A stretch of DNA of 64,000 nucleotides, taken from contig NC_046675.1 of assembly GCF_003369915.1 (NCBI RefSeq), forward strand, positions 24,552,001-24,616,000. Reading direction: 5' to 3'. This DNA comes from Drosophila miranda. Taxonomy: Eukaryota; Arthropoda; Insecta; Diptera; Drosophilidae. Shown piece by piece: positions 52,672-64,000 of the stretch (positions within the stretch are counted from its first letter, which is position 1; each line of letters begins with the position of its first letter). A program made the position numbers and the translations under genes. The notes under the pieces are model-generated. The model saw only the letters and a list, made by a program, of their open reading frames with translations. It was not told where the DNA came from and did no database searches.

Positions 52672-52943
52672 AAATATACCGTCTGACCCTCAGAAATATA
52701 CAATAATATACCGTCTCATTTTAAAAATATACTATAAATATACTGACGAATTCAAGTTCTATTATACATATTCCTCAATTTTGATATTCCGTGGAATATT
52801 ACCATCTCTATAGAACATTTAGCCATGCCCACATCATTTTATACGATTGTTGAATCAATTTTCTACTTGAATGGTTTGTTTTAAATACTTGCTTTTATTG
52901 GATCTTGCGTAAAAAAAGGTTTTAGCGAAAATGGTCAGACAAA
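52667..52943 (-). repeat. 277-bp dispersed repeat, copy B, upstream of Manf
   Basis: Inverted relative to copy A at 42241 and the same length. On the Manf strand it contains GTCAGTATATTT (52747-52736), a perfect core-promoter motif 6, and ends 99 bp before the Manf ATG. Copy A has the same position and orientation relative to Serf. Confidence 0.75.
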
Positions 52944-53653
52944 TGAAACGTAATAAAACTGTATGAGTCACAATCGTCGATACATGTCGGATAATACTAA
53001 TCGAAACGAGTAGCGCCAGAAGTTTAAATTTGAATCAAATTTGATTGTCCTCATAGCAACACTGTTGAGAGCCAAAGTAAACAAGTGCTTGCGTTTCTCA
53101 GCAGAATTCCGAGAGAAATAAATTAGCCTAACAGGTGTGAGGAATCACTCAGCTGCTGTTTGCCGCTCACCGCCTGCAGCGGCTGCTCCCCAAAATATTA
53201 TTCGCCCCAGCACAGTACACAGTGCACAGTATTGACTCAGCGAGCGCGATAGCAGGCCAGACGGAACAGCACCGCACCGCCTCACGGTTTCAAGAAATCT
53301 CGTAACGTAACCGGACAAACAAATATGTACTTCGCTTGCGTTCCCAGCCTAAAGTACTTTACCCGTGACGTCGGTGTGCGATCTTTTACTTGATATCGTT
53401 TTTCCCTTAAAATAGCAGCATTTTCGTTAACAACCAAACAGTATTGCCCGAGCCCGCCGAGTGCTAAGTACTCTGTCAACCAGTACTGGAGTTATAATCC
53501 AATTGTTACCGTTAGCAACTGCATTTACGAGGAGCCCAAAGCAAACCACTTGTCAACAATTCGCCGAATATAATTTACAATTACACACACCCGCTAAAAA
53601 TAAACCCTGCAAGGCGTGTCAGAGGCAGAGATTCCGAGCACAGAACCCATAAA
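52944..53653 (+). other. Divergent promoter region and 5'UTR of the galectin-like gene
   Basis: About 700 bp between the dispersed repeat and the galectin-like start codon. It is GC-richer from 53140 to 53290. No TATA box or clear initiator could be fixed. Confidence 0.4.
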
Positions 53654-55291
53654 ATGCCTGATGTAAAGTTTTTAGCGGTGCTGCCCGACAATTCCAATGC
53701 TTCGGTAACAAAGCTAACCATCAAAGGCACCCTGCTCCAGCAACCTCAGCAGTAAGTCCAACGTTAGTCCAAGTCCTTAGGTCCTTAAGAAAATCGATTA
53801 GCAATTTCCTGCCCCAAGGTACGGAAACTTACTCTTTGCGTGCAGAATTTTAATATTCTCAGGAATGTGGTACATAACATATTTGACCCGATTAGGGTGA
53901 AAATTCTAACGAACTCGCGGACGATTTATGGCGCACAGATGAAACAAACAAATGGGGTACAAAATTTAGAGATTCTTATAATTACCAAATACCAAAGGTA
54001 AATTATGAGCTTATGATCTAGTGAGGCGATAAGCAGATGGTAGAAAATCAGTTCAACACGTACGTATGCAGTTATACAGTTCAACTTACGAGTAAACTGG
54101 ACTCGTCTGGATATTGCTGTATCAATTCCACAATCAATGACATCATCAACACAAAATTAAAGCAGACACGCGCAACAGAATGGCTGAAGATGCCGGCTCG
54201 GCAAAGAAGACAACAGCAAAGAACAATCTGAAAATGAAAACAGAGCCAACAAAAAGAAACGAGCAAATCATTGAAACAATCATCGGTGTGGGCTAAGCAA
54301 ATGATGTCAATAAATCAGAATACCATTTGATCTGTTACAACACAATGGATTCCGGGTTCTTGATTGGCCCAACTACAAGATAATGGGAAAACCAAGAGAC
54401 CTTGAGTTCCTTATCTCATGCCTCCCCATCGATAACATGCCGCTGATAGCCCCCAGAAATGTGTCATACAAATAATTTATTGTACTATTTGCTTGTAAGG
54501 TGTGTTTACTTAGATAAGAATTCTGGCATACCAGGAACTTCGAACACAAAGTGACTAAGAAAGATTTCCAAATGGCAATCCGTCAAACATCCCAATTCCG
54601 TTCCTTGAATGCTTGGCACGTTTTTCGCACCCACTCAGCCATGCCGACGGGTCTGTGGCGGTCCGGTCCCCAAAAACTTGCCAAACCGCCATGTGCCATA
54701 GGAACATACATAGGTATTTAGTGACTAAGTAAGCAGCTTGGAGACGGGGTCAAATGTACAGATGGCGACGTCATTAGCATACATGTGAGAGATATAAACA
54801 AATGATTTGCTAAATCAATTTTTCGCTTTGTCTCTTCCCTCCTCTCCATCTCTCTCTACAGATTCTCGGTGAACTTTGTGAACAGTCCAGTCTGTACAGA
54901 CAACATCACATATCACTTCAAAGTGGTGATCCCCACACAGACGATCATCGAGAACTACAAGCGGAACGGGGAGTGGAGCAGCCTGCAGCAGGAGCACTAC
55001 CTGAACATATTCGATGGTACAGGCGGGAGTGATAAGACTCTGACCCAAAGCTTTGCCAGTATTATGAACGAGATTGATGAGGCGTTCCAACTTTCATCCA
55101 CAGAATCAACCTTTCGCCTAGAGTTTACATTCGATTATGATAATTCCACAATGATCGTCTACCAGGTCAGGGAAACGGGTCACAATTTCATAAGCAAATA
55201 CGAGACGCTCTTCTCGCTCTCCGAAATCCAGGCGATTCAGGTGTGGGGAGATGTGCAAAAGGTCAATCAGTTTGCACTCAGCTATGATTGA
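53654..55291 (+). CDS. Galectin-fold protein
   Basis: Two coding exons, 53654-53751 and 54862-55291, give 175 residues. The pattern of strands fits a galectin carbohydrate-recognition domain: NITYHFKVVIP, then NGEWSSLQQE, FRLEFTFDYDNSTMIVYQ, and the terminal strand AIQVWGDVQ. There is no signal peptide, as usual for galectins. The canonical sugar contacts (H-x-N-x-R and W-G-x-E-x-R) are not visible, so lactose binding is doubtful. By location it may correspond to D. melanogaster CG14879, from memory and unchecked. The ATG chosen follows CCCATAAA, with no upstream in-frame alternative that keeps the fold. The gene is divergent from Manf. Confidence 0.8.
53752..54861 (+). other. Intron of the galectin-like gene
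   Basis: 1.1-kb intron with a GTAAGT donor and a CTCTCTACAG acceptor. Nothing else was recognised in it. Confidence 0.85.
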
Positions 55292-56868
55292 TACAGGGAC
55301 AGATCAGACCCTCAAGGTAGCCATCTTTTTTTGGTGCACTTGCACCCTATTTAAATGCATTTGATCGCTTCGGCTTGGATTCGGTTTCGGGCACCCACAT
55401 CCTAACATTGCACTGCACGACCTAATTATTTACAATTACCAGTAGTTCTAGTTCTAGTATTATTTTGTTGGCGCTTCCATTAACATTTGGTTTGCAGTAG
55501 AGGTGGACATTCTTCATGCGACTCACGATCTTTGCCGCTTTCACGCACCTACCACACAATCTTCCCTTCTCTCTGATTTCTAAGCCAACCAATTATGATT
55601 TTATCATTAAATTATTTTACACTTGTTACGGATTATTTGAGACCTGTTTACGAGCGTTGCAGGTCACATTCAGGTCACTCACGCTCACGTCACTCGCACA
55701 TCTCGTGCGTGTCAATATTGATTGTCTGGCGCCTGAAAGTATGTTATGTTCTTCCCCCTTGTGATGTCATTGCAACCGATATCTCAGTAGCTACTCTGTT
55801 CTGTTCGGTTATGCTCGTTCTTCCCCAGTATTTAATAGCCCTATTTTTGATAAATGTTAAGACCAAAGATTTGTATGTTCAAATATATTTATGCTTGCTG
55901 TAGTCTTCCATCTAGATTTTAGCATTTATTTGTAAGCTTTTTCCATGTAATTCCTCACACAAACACATACCATACCATACCATGCCATGCCATACCAAGT
56001 ATTAAACATCACCATGACAAATGCATCTTCTTTGATTCAATTAAATGCGTAAACACACAACAGATTCATGGGAAATGGTTTTCTTTATTCTTAATGATTC
56101 GGATGTGGATATATTGGCTTGCTTTTGTTATTCGTTTCGTTTGCTGTTCGTTCGCATGTTAGAATTAAAATTACGAGCTCTTGCGAAATAGTTTCCATCC
56201 ATGCAGCAGATCTCTGGCCTGTCCAATGGAACTAACATTATAAAATTCGTATTTTCAGTCGAACGAATCTTACCAAAAATATTCACGTAAACATTGGGGC
56301 CTGCCTCAGCCCCAGCCTAGGCCCGCCTGCCATCATCTGCTTTATAGCGCACCTGCACAAACTGAAGGCTCCAGTGTGCAATACCAAATGAAATATACAT
56401 AACAGTTTTTATCCATAAATTATATATTTTATGTATTTATTTTCTCACACATCCTTTCCTTCCTTTCCTTCCTTTCACCCAAAAAAGGCCTTTTTACAAT
56501 CATTTGTTTACAGCTTTTACGAGTACATAGATCGATAAATATTTACAAAGCCTTACAATACTGTATATCGTAAGATCGGGAGTTACATACAGTCGAGGGG
56601 GTGTTTACGATATAGGGGGTTCATTAGAATAAATTTGGTGGAATATCGAGAGCACAGTTCACTGGAAAGTAAAGTAATTATAATAAAAGCAATACGTTAA
56701 AAGGAAATTTAAAAAATATTACACCAAAAGGAAGGGGCAGAGTTTCCCCAAGTCTTATGAAATACAATTATAAATAATATGGTAAGGAACTGATGACCAG
56801 CAGTCAGATTAAACCAAACTGACTGATCCAAAGGACTAGTACGATCTAAGTTTCGTTTTGGTGACAGT
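55292..56868. other. Convergent 3' region between the galectin-like and zinc-finger genes
   Basis: 1.6 kb containing the two 3'UTRs. There is a CCATAC repeat near 55966-55996 and a CTTCC repeat near 56452-56476. Minus-strand poly(A) signals (TTTATT) appear near 56090 and 56436. No extra gene was recognised. Confidence 0.6.
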
Positions 56869-59800
56869 CTACTTTTTACAAACTAAATGGTTAGCGGTCG
56901 AGCTGGGAAAGTTGGGGAAGCCCAGCTGAACATAGTTCAGAGATGAGGGCATATTTGAGTCGGGGGCCTGGGTAATAGTTATGGTATTCCCAGCGTGATC
57001 CTGGGTGGTGACCACATGCATAATTTGAGTCTGATGCGGTTGAGCCGGAGTTTGCTTTTGCTGCTGCGAAGTTTGCTGTTTGATTTCAAATGTAAGATCC
57101 TGCGAAAGATAGGTTACTCGTGAGAGATTGGAGTTTTTTAAACTGTCGGAAGAACCAACCTTTGACGAAGCTTGGCCATTGCTTCGAACTGTCGTGGAGG
57201 AAGTAACAGTAGAAACAGGAGCTGTCCGTGGCTTCTTGTGCATTTCCCGATGCTTCTCGTAGTGCAGCTTGGTGGCAAAGTTCTTATTGCAAACATCGCA
57301 GCAGTACAGGGTCTCGTTCGGAGGATGTGTGTGGATTCTGTTAAAAAAAGGCAATTCAAATTTAAGCTCAAACTATACAATTTTTGGACCCACCTCATAT
57401 GCTTGCTCAAATTGTCCTTTCGGGAGAAGGGCTTTTTACAAGCCTCGCATATAAAGAGCTTCTTGCCCGAATGGGAGATCAGATGCCGCGACAAGTGCTC
57501 CTTGCGACTGAAGGCTTTGTCGCACTGCTCCTCCGTGCATTTGTAGGGACGCAGGCCTGCGTGCAGCTTTATATGCTGGACGAGATGCTCCCTCTTCTTG
57601 AACTCGCGATTGCACTTGGGGCAGGTCAGACCGGGAGGAGGCGCATCCGGAGACTTACCAGGCGCTGGGCAGATGGGCTGCGGCGGGCGTTGAATTTTTG
57701 ATATCGGCGCTTGCTTCTCTTGTCTCTCCATCATTATTTTCTTGTGTTGCACTGCTATTGGAGGGTGCATTGGAGAAGGGTCAAGAGTCGGTTTATGTAT
57801 TGCAGTGGCCAGAGATGGAGCTGGAGCAGGAGCTGGAATAGATGGTTTGGGGAGGTTCGTTTGGTTTACAGTTTGCGCGGGGATTCGACTGATTGTTATG
57901 TTCTGTTTGTTTAGAAGCGGCATATTCGAGCGAGCCGGCACTGTCTGCGGCTTGGCCACCTTCGTGATGGTGGTATTCGAGGAAAGTCGCTGCAAGGCAG
58001 CCGTATTGGACGCTGTGGTTGTTGGCGAGGGATCCACAGGCGGCAGTTGTTTCACCTGGGCCATCACGCGCTTAAGCTCTGCACTGCGAACAGGCGATTG
58101 TTGCTGGGATACAGACGATGACGTTTGCGAAGTATTCTTTTTGGGGTTTACTGCTTGTTGCTGTAGGTGCTGCTGCTGCGGGTGCATTTGCCTTTGTCTG
58201 GGCGAGGGAATCGTAAAGGTCGGCTCATCTTTGATGTTCTTGGCCATGGTCGATACGGCGGGGACATTTCTTATCAGCAGCTGCGGAGTTGTAGCATTCG
58301 ACGTAGGCGATCTGATGATCTGCTGAGATGTCACTGTCGCTGTGTGTGATGAAAGTTGCGGATGTTTCGGCTGCTGAAACGTCTGCTGCGATTGTTGTTG
58401 TGGAGGCTGGGGCGAAATGAAAATGTTCTGAAATTGTCCTGTAGACGGGACTGCTGGGGTGGCGCCCTGGTAATTGTTTGCATTGCCCAAGGTCTGCGGC
58501 GTCAGCTGTAGTGTGGCTGGAATGGACGTGGACGTCAACTCCATGATTGGCTGACCATCGGCGGTGGCCAGCTGTGGCTGCAGTTTCATCTGCACCTGGT
58601 AAGTGGTGGGCAGCACCAGATTTTTGGTATCAATGTGCGCCACTATCTGTTGATCGGAGTTCTCGTCGCGAATGGTTATGGGCAGGAAACATTTGTTGGG
58701 CGACAGAATATTTCCTGCCCCTGCACTCGTGCCCGTCTGCGGGCTAGACAGGCTGGAGAGCAGAGCTGTGGCATTCAACTGCGTTTGCCCCGCAGCTGCT
58801 GTACCTGCTCCCCCAACGGGCATTAACTGCAGCTGCAACTGGGGCTGGGCTCCAGCAAACTGAGGGAGCGATGTGGTAAATTGGGGTCCAGCTGGCGCGG
58901 ATTGCACAAAATTGAGCTTTGGTGTCTTGTTTTCGCTCGGACTGGAGCCGTCCTCTGATGCCGAGAACTGAGTGTTGGCCGCCAATAGACTGGTAAGCTG
59001 TTGGATCTGTTGCTGCAGCTGGAGTTGTTGTATCTGCTGCCAGATGGACTGCTCGCTTAGCATTGGCTGTAATTGCATCTGTGGAGTGGTGGCTGTATTT
59101 CTCATTGTTTGTGGCTGCAGAGGCGGCGGCTGTAAAGTCGGCGTCCCCGACTGCTGTTGTGGCTTTCTAGGGACTGCGGAAACGGGAACACTACTGGGGT
59201 CCTTCTTGCCCAAGGGAGTTATTTTGATCTCTGGCTTAAGACGTATAAACTCCTCCAAGACACTGTTTTCGGGATGGACATGGAACCTTTGTTATTTCAA
59301 TTGGTGGCAAATGATTCCATTACTCACGATTGCTTCTCCGACTTGGGCTGGACCGGAGGCGGAGGCGCCTGTTGCAGAGTGTTGTCCACCGTGATGGTAA
59401 ATTGCTGCTGGGGTTGCATGCCCACCGCCTGGATAATACTGCTGAGCAGATTATTGGATTGACTGCTGCTGCTACTGGCTGGAGTGGACTGTACTGAGCT
59501 GCTGCCCACCACGCTGAGACTCTCGCCTGTGTCGTCGATGTCATCTTTGATGTAGAGCTTGTCGTTGTGGCTCTGGATCGGGGGAATGTTCAGGCAGTCG
59601 TTGAGCATCGTCTGGGACTTCTTGCAAGTGTGGCGCAGGGAATGAATCTGCTCCACTTGCTGCACGCACTGGCCGCAAACCACCTTGGGCAGCCGATCCT
59701 TTTCGTCAATCTGAAAACTCCAAAGTGAATACCTGCTGCGCAAAGACCAAGGCAACCACCCACTCACCTGCAAGGACAGGCATTCGTATATCTTTGAGCT

Positions 59801-59920
59801 CAGATTCTTGGCGCGTCCCTCGGCCGAGAATACGTTGGTGTTCTGGTCACTACTGTCTGTACAGATGCGACACAGGTCGTAGTAGTTGATACACCGCACA
59901 TTGCTATTCGAGTTGGCCAT
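56869..59920 (-). CDS. ZAD C2H2 zinc-finger transcription factor
   Basis: Exons 59920-59768, 59710-59328, 59262-57394 and 57337-56869 join in phase and give 957 residues. An N-terminal ZAD domain is shown by C17-x2-C20 and C63-x2-C66. ZADs are dimerising, zinc-binding domains expanded in insects. A 600-residue Gln-, Pro- and Thr-rich linker follows. Four C2H2 fingers lie at about residues 726-746, 754-776, 784-804 and 815-835, with the conserved TGEKP-type linker degenerate (HAGLRPYK, HSGKKLF). The splice site at 57394/57337 falls inside finger 3. The tail after 840 is Gln/Ser/Thr-rich. Nuclear DNA binding is expected from the family, but target and gene name are not known to me. The gene is head-to-head with SF2. 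Confidence 0.93.
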
Positions 59921-60046
59921 CTTTCCCGCCGACTGACAAGACTGCGCTTGCTTTAAGGTAGGTAAAGAATGTTTATTTTATTGACATGCAAATATTTGTT
60001 GTTTTTTTTTCTGTCTGCTGCGACGCTCTATTGTTAGTGATGGTAC

Positions 60047-60054
60047 TATCGATA
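60047..60054. promoter_or_regulatory. DRE (TATCGATA), zinc-finger gene promoter
   Basis: A perfect DREF site 127 bp upstream of the zinc-finger start codon, typical of Drosophila housekeeping promoters. Confidence 0.65.
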
Positions 60055-60664
60055 CCACTATTTATCAATGTCGTGTATATATATACGTTACCGCCAAATT
60101 CGTCCCGCTTATCGTTTGTCATCTCTGGCTGCAATGAATGCAGAAAATGTTTTAAAGCAATTCTGAAGAAACTCTTCCGTTTCTTGGAGAACAGAAGCTA
60201 TACAAATGTTTTGGCCGATGTCATAGCTGAATACACACCTACGTTTTTACAAAATCATGTAGTAAAATATGTAGTTAGCGCAAAGTTACGATGTAAAAAA
60301 AGGACATTTTTGTTGACCAAATATGTTTAAAGCTTATTTTACAAGAAAACCAGTAAAAGGTGGTCGCTAAAGCTGGCAGTCTTGTAGGGAAATCGATGCA
60401 TCAATCGGATAAAAATATTTTTTAAGGGCTGAGAGTCCTAGCATCAAAATGGAGGAATATGATTTCTGATCATAGACAGAAAACAATTAACCCATTGAAT
60501 CTTGAGAGATATCGTGGTAAGTTTTGTAAAGTAAAGATGAAGTATTCTATCGAGTGGAGCTACTAGTAGAATTATTGTCATTATTTTCCGTTTCTTAACT
60601 CAAGTTTTTCACCGGTTTATATAGAGGGGGCTTAAATGGGCTAGGTTGGATTTTTCCATCGTGT

Positions 60665-60675
60665 CGGTCACACTA
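60665..60675 (+). promoter_or_regulatory. Core-promoter motif 1 (M1BP site) of SF2
   Basis: CGGTCACACTA matches YGGTCACACTR perfectly, 102 bp before the SF2 ATG. Motif 1 normally sits at or just upstream of a start site, so SF2 transcription probably begins near here. Confidence 0.75.
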
Positions 60676-60776
60676 ATCTCGACGTCGGCCATCTTAAAAG
60701 TGAAAAAATTTATTCTGAAAAAATCAGTAAAATTGTAATTATTTCTAAGTTCTGCACGTAAATAAATAAGAAAAGT

Positions 60777-61796
60777 ATGGGTTCCCGCAACGAGTGCCGA
60801 ATATACGTTGGAAATCTGCCACCAGATATCCGCACCAAGGACATCCAGGATCTTTTTCACAAATTCGGCAAAGTTACATTTGTGGACTTGAAAAATCGGC
60901 GTGGTCCGCCATTTGCTTTTGTCGAATTCGAAGATGCGCGGTGAGTAATGAGAACTGGTTATATCTTAATACACACAAAGCCAGAAGCAAGCCCCCAAAT
61001 AAAGCAAATCCCCTATTTGGCGCCAAAAAAAAACAGCGATGCTGACGACGCGGTAAAAGCCCGCGACGGCTATGACTACGATGGCTATCGCCTGCGCGTC
61101 GAGTTCCCGAGGGGCGGCGGACCCGGCAGCTACCGTGGAAATCGCAACGACCGCAACAATGGGCGTGATGGTGGTCGCATGGGCGGACGTGGTCCTCCGG
61201 CCAAACGGTCTCAATACCGTGTTATGGTAACCGGGCTGCCGCCCTCTGGCTCCTGGCAGGATCTCAAGGATCACATGCGCGAGGCTGGCGACGTCTGCTT
61301 TGCCGACACCTACAAAGACGGCTCTGGCGTGGTTGAATTCCTGCGTCACGAGGACATGAAGTACGCCATAAAGAAATTGGACGACTCGCGTTTCCGTTCG
61401 CATGAGGTAGGTGGAATTGAGAAATGCGTGAAAGCAAAAGGAGTTGAACAATCAAATGTTTCCACAGGGTGAGGTTGCCTACATTCGGGTGCGCGAGGAT
61501 AGCGGCGAAAACGACCGCAGTGGCGGGAGTGGAGGAGGAGGAGGCGGTGCTGGTGGTGGCGGCGGTGGAGTAGGTGGTGGCAGCAGCGGAGGCGGTGGCC
61601 GTGACTACCGTGACAGGTAATTGTGTGCAGAAGTGTGCTCCCGATGTTCCCTCGAGCTAATCGCTATTATCTCTTCTCTCTTGACAGGTCTCGTTCGCGC
61701 TCATTCTCATCGAGACCGCGTCGACGCGGCACTCCGACATACTCTCCGGTGCGCCGTCAATCCTATTCCAGGTCTCGCTCACGCTCTAATTATTAA
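60777..61796 (+). CDS. SF2: SF2, SR splicing factor (SRSF1/ASF homologue)
   Basis: Exons 60777-60940, 61037-61406, 61468-61616 and 61688-61796 give 263 residues. RRM1 opens with [13 protein letters not shown] (RNP2) and has PPFAFVEF (RNP1-like). A Gly/Arg-rich linker follows. RRM2 carries the pseudo-RRM signature [14 protein letters not shown] long glycine stretch leads to a short RS region ([17 protein letters not shown] and [11 protein letters not shown]). All are hallmarks of SF2/ASF. It binds exonic enhancers, recruits the spliceosome and shuttles between nucleus and cytoplasm. The Gly-rich hinge makes it a few residues longer than the roughly 255 of D. melanogaster. It has a motif 1 promoter. 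A poly(A) signal at 63665 would imply a long 3'UTR. Confidence 0.97.
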
Positions 61797-64000
61797 ACAC
61801 TACCAATCATCATCCATTAATATATAATAATTCGTACGAGCCGAAAAAGCAAGATCAACACTTCCCTTTAATTTTAACCAAGCAATCAATTCACCTTGTA
61901 AATTGACTATCAAGCCACCGTGTTCCATCATTTAATCAAAGCACACATCAGTCAAACCAAATTCGGAACAGAGCATCAGAAACCAACACCACAGAAACTT
62001 GCTTTTACAACAGAACAGTGCCACACGATTTGAGGCAGAGAAACTCTTTTTAAACTACATTTAACGCCGAACCCAATGATCTGATTTGACTAAAACTTTT
62101 CGCAAAACTAAAATTGAAACTCAAGAAACTATTTTTGGCGAGCCTCCCTTGTTAAGTATTCCTTGTTTTATCGATTTTAATTGTCTGCAACTGGCTTTTT
62201 TTCGCCAATATTTTATTACTTGGCTGCAAATACCAAGCATTTTTTTAGAATTTACCCTAAAAAAGCAAAAGCAGCAAAAACAAAACAAGAAAAAAGAACA
62301 TCGATTCCGAATAAATAAGCCTGCAATGATAACGAAAATGAAACCAAAAACAAAAAAACCAGAACACAAAACGCAATGCCGCGAACATTTTATCAACAAA
62401 TTATTAATATTTAATTTTTATTTTCTTCTCTTCCCCATTTTGCGCGTTTATGTTTGGAGTATAATGAGGAGGAGGATGAAGATTAATGGAGGATGAAGAA
62501 GGAAGGATATTTTGATGTTAATTTTGGATTTTGGAGTGGATTGTGGATAAATTTGGATTGAAATTAGTGGAGGCAGGACAATAGGACATAGACCTATCTC
62601 TCTAAATGAATGTATCTTTGAGATGGTATCAGGATTCGATTTGGATTATCAGGATTTGGATATTAGGATTGTTCTATGACCTTCGCTAGGACAACGTGGG
62701 ATACAGTTCCCCACGGCTAACTCGCTCCGTAACCTGATTAATGAACTCTGAACCCATGGAGGAGACGAAGAGACACATTCCAATTGTTTCACCTATTGCT
62801 ATGGCAATTCGGGACGCGGATGCGGGATGCAGATGCCCCCACATTGTGTCTGTGTCTTTTCGGTAATTGGATAATTAATGGTCTTGTGTTGAGGGCAATG
62901 GATGTGTGGAGTGGAGGTGGAGGATGATGCACTTGGACAGGACTCATGTCAAGGAATTCGGCTTCGGATTCGGCTGCTTCAGCACTCGTCTCACAATTGG
63001 GAATAGGATTTGGTTCGAGTTTCGCCTGGAACTGGACAGGTCTCAGCCCCCCCGAGTTGTTGTCGCCCTTTGTCGGATTGGGATTACTCACAGAGACACA
63101 TTCAAACTCAAACACACGCACAGACACTCATTTCGTGGCCTTTGCGCCCTGTGCCCTCCATGTCGATATCGCTATCCATGTCAATCAGGAGTTGCTGTGC
63201 CACATTTGAACGTTGCTGGATAGTGGCTGGCCGTGTGGTCCTTGGTCTGGTTTGATCTCAGCCCTCTGGTCTCCCTCTCGTCTTTCAGTGGTATGTTCGA
63301 TTGCAAGATCTATTTTTTACATTTTTAATTTGAGTTTATATATTTTTAATTGTACATCAAATACAATATCCTGCGTGTTCATTGGTGCTGTTGCCTCCCA
63401 CACCACACATGGCTGATAACTTTGGCCGCACGCCAAAGGGTTTTAGTTCTCCATGTTTTGACTAGAAAAGCGAAAACCAAACCCGAAATACCCCAAAATA
63501 TTGCCTATAACCGTAAATCATTTGCATGAACCTTCTTTTTAGCCAACACACAATGTATTATTCACAAAAAGACCGAGAACACCCTCATTCCGAGTTCTCT
63601 GCGCTTATGAATCACCCAAAAGCCCATAGTCATAAAATATTTTTGAAATCTAATCAAATTTTCCAATAAACATACAGAAACTGAAAGTGCAGGTGTTTTT
63701 TGTTTTTTAATTTGCAGGGGGCGGGTCCTATGGGAATGATTACCTTATCAGAATTATACATATTAGCATATTTGCAATGGAATTTCAAACTCTAACCATG
63801 GTTAACCAGTATATACATAGATGCACCAGTTTTTACAGCGGAAACGTCCAAACAGAAATTTCTACGCGATCCTCCGGAGGTCTTCGGGTCTGGGATCCCT
63901 CAGCTTCGGCGAAGATTAAATTTTACTTTCTATTCACCTAATTTACCACAAATTGATTTGTCTCTCTACTATAAATACAGAGGACAAGTCAGTTTGCTAT
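61797..64000 (+). other. SF2 3'UTR and downstream intergenic DNA
   Basis: No coding exon was recognised. The DNA is AT-rich from 62040 to 62420, then mixed. AATAAA at 63665-63670 could be a distal SF2 poly(A) signal, and nearer ends are also possible. At the window edge TATAAATA (63970) followed 19 bp later by TCAGTTT (63989) resembles a core promoter for a gene beyond the window, but the spacing is shorter than usual. Confidence 0.45.

Larger units (their letters stand above)
59921..60776. other. Divergent promoter region of the zinc-finger gene and SF2
   Basis: About 850 bp between the two start codons. It contains a DRE at 60047 and a motif 1 at 60665, listed separately. A 114-codon frame at 59986-60330 is in promoter DNA and has no family support. 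Confidence 0.6.

Noticed and set aside
59986-60330. 114-codon plus-strand frame between the zinc-finger gene and SF2
   Set aside because: It overlaps the promoter with the DRE, has no family pattern and no other exon.
63970-63995. TATA box plus initiator at the window edge as a firm promoter call
   Set aside because: TATAAATA to the initiator A is about 21 bp, shorter than the usual 30 or so, and the gene it would serve is outside the window.
1-64000. CRISPR arrays, operons, ribosome binding sites, phage or integron features
   Set aside because: The sequence is animal nuclear DNA with spliced genes. The direct repeats seen are microsatellites or dispersed elements without spacer structure.

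Overview
The window is animal nuclear DNA from a Drosophila fly, probably Muller element E, the equivalent of D. melanogaster 3R around 89B-C. The evidence is short GT-AG introns, very large regulatory introns, dense di- and tetranucleotide microsatellites, Drosophila core-promoter motifs, and recognisable orthologues: spineless, Manf, SF2 and Serf. The species cannot be fixed from the sequence. An obscura-group fly is only a guess.

Layout. 1-25529 (+) holds all but the first coding exon(s) of spineless (ss), the bHLH-PAS Ah-receptor homologue. Its bHLH exon is at 7793, and two alternative C-termini can be read. About 5 kb of 3'UTR and intergenic DNA follows. 30907-31686 (+) is a three-exon gene for an unrecognised 212-residue acidic protein. 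35942-40550 (+) is a secreted protein with one chitin-binding type-2 domain and a long Ser/Thr/Pro tail. 40961-41329 (+) is a solitary copia-gag-like ORF. 42687-43249 (+) is Serf, with a 60-residue product. 50138-51236 (+) is a four-helix membrane protein. 51844-52568 (-) is Manf. 53654-55291 (+) is a galectin-fold protein. 56869-59920 (-) is a ZAD/C2H2 zinc-finger protein. 60777-61796 (+) is the SR splicing factor SF2.

The left 40 kb is developmental and gene-poor with long introns. The right 22 kb is compact, with genes in divergent (Manf/galectin, zinc finger/SF2) and convergent (membrane protein/Manf, galectin/zinc finger) pairs. DRE and Ohler motif 1 elements sit in its short intergenic gaps. 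The genes do not form one pathway. Several are housekeeping or proteostasis genes (Manf in the ER, Serf, SF2).

The most unusual structure is a 277-bp dispersed repeat. Full-length copies lie immediately upstream of Serf and of Manf, each on the same strand as its gene, and each carries perfect matches to Ohler motif 6. Fragments of the repeat are clustered before Serf. Also notable are a candidate MITE with 17-bp exact inverted termini (43721-44100), the gag-like ORF, and a phase-neutral mini-intron and alternative 3' end in spineless.

Exon boundaries were placed by reading frame, GT-AG sites and protein-family similarity, without transcript data.
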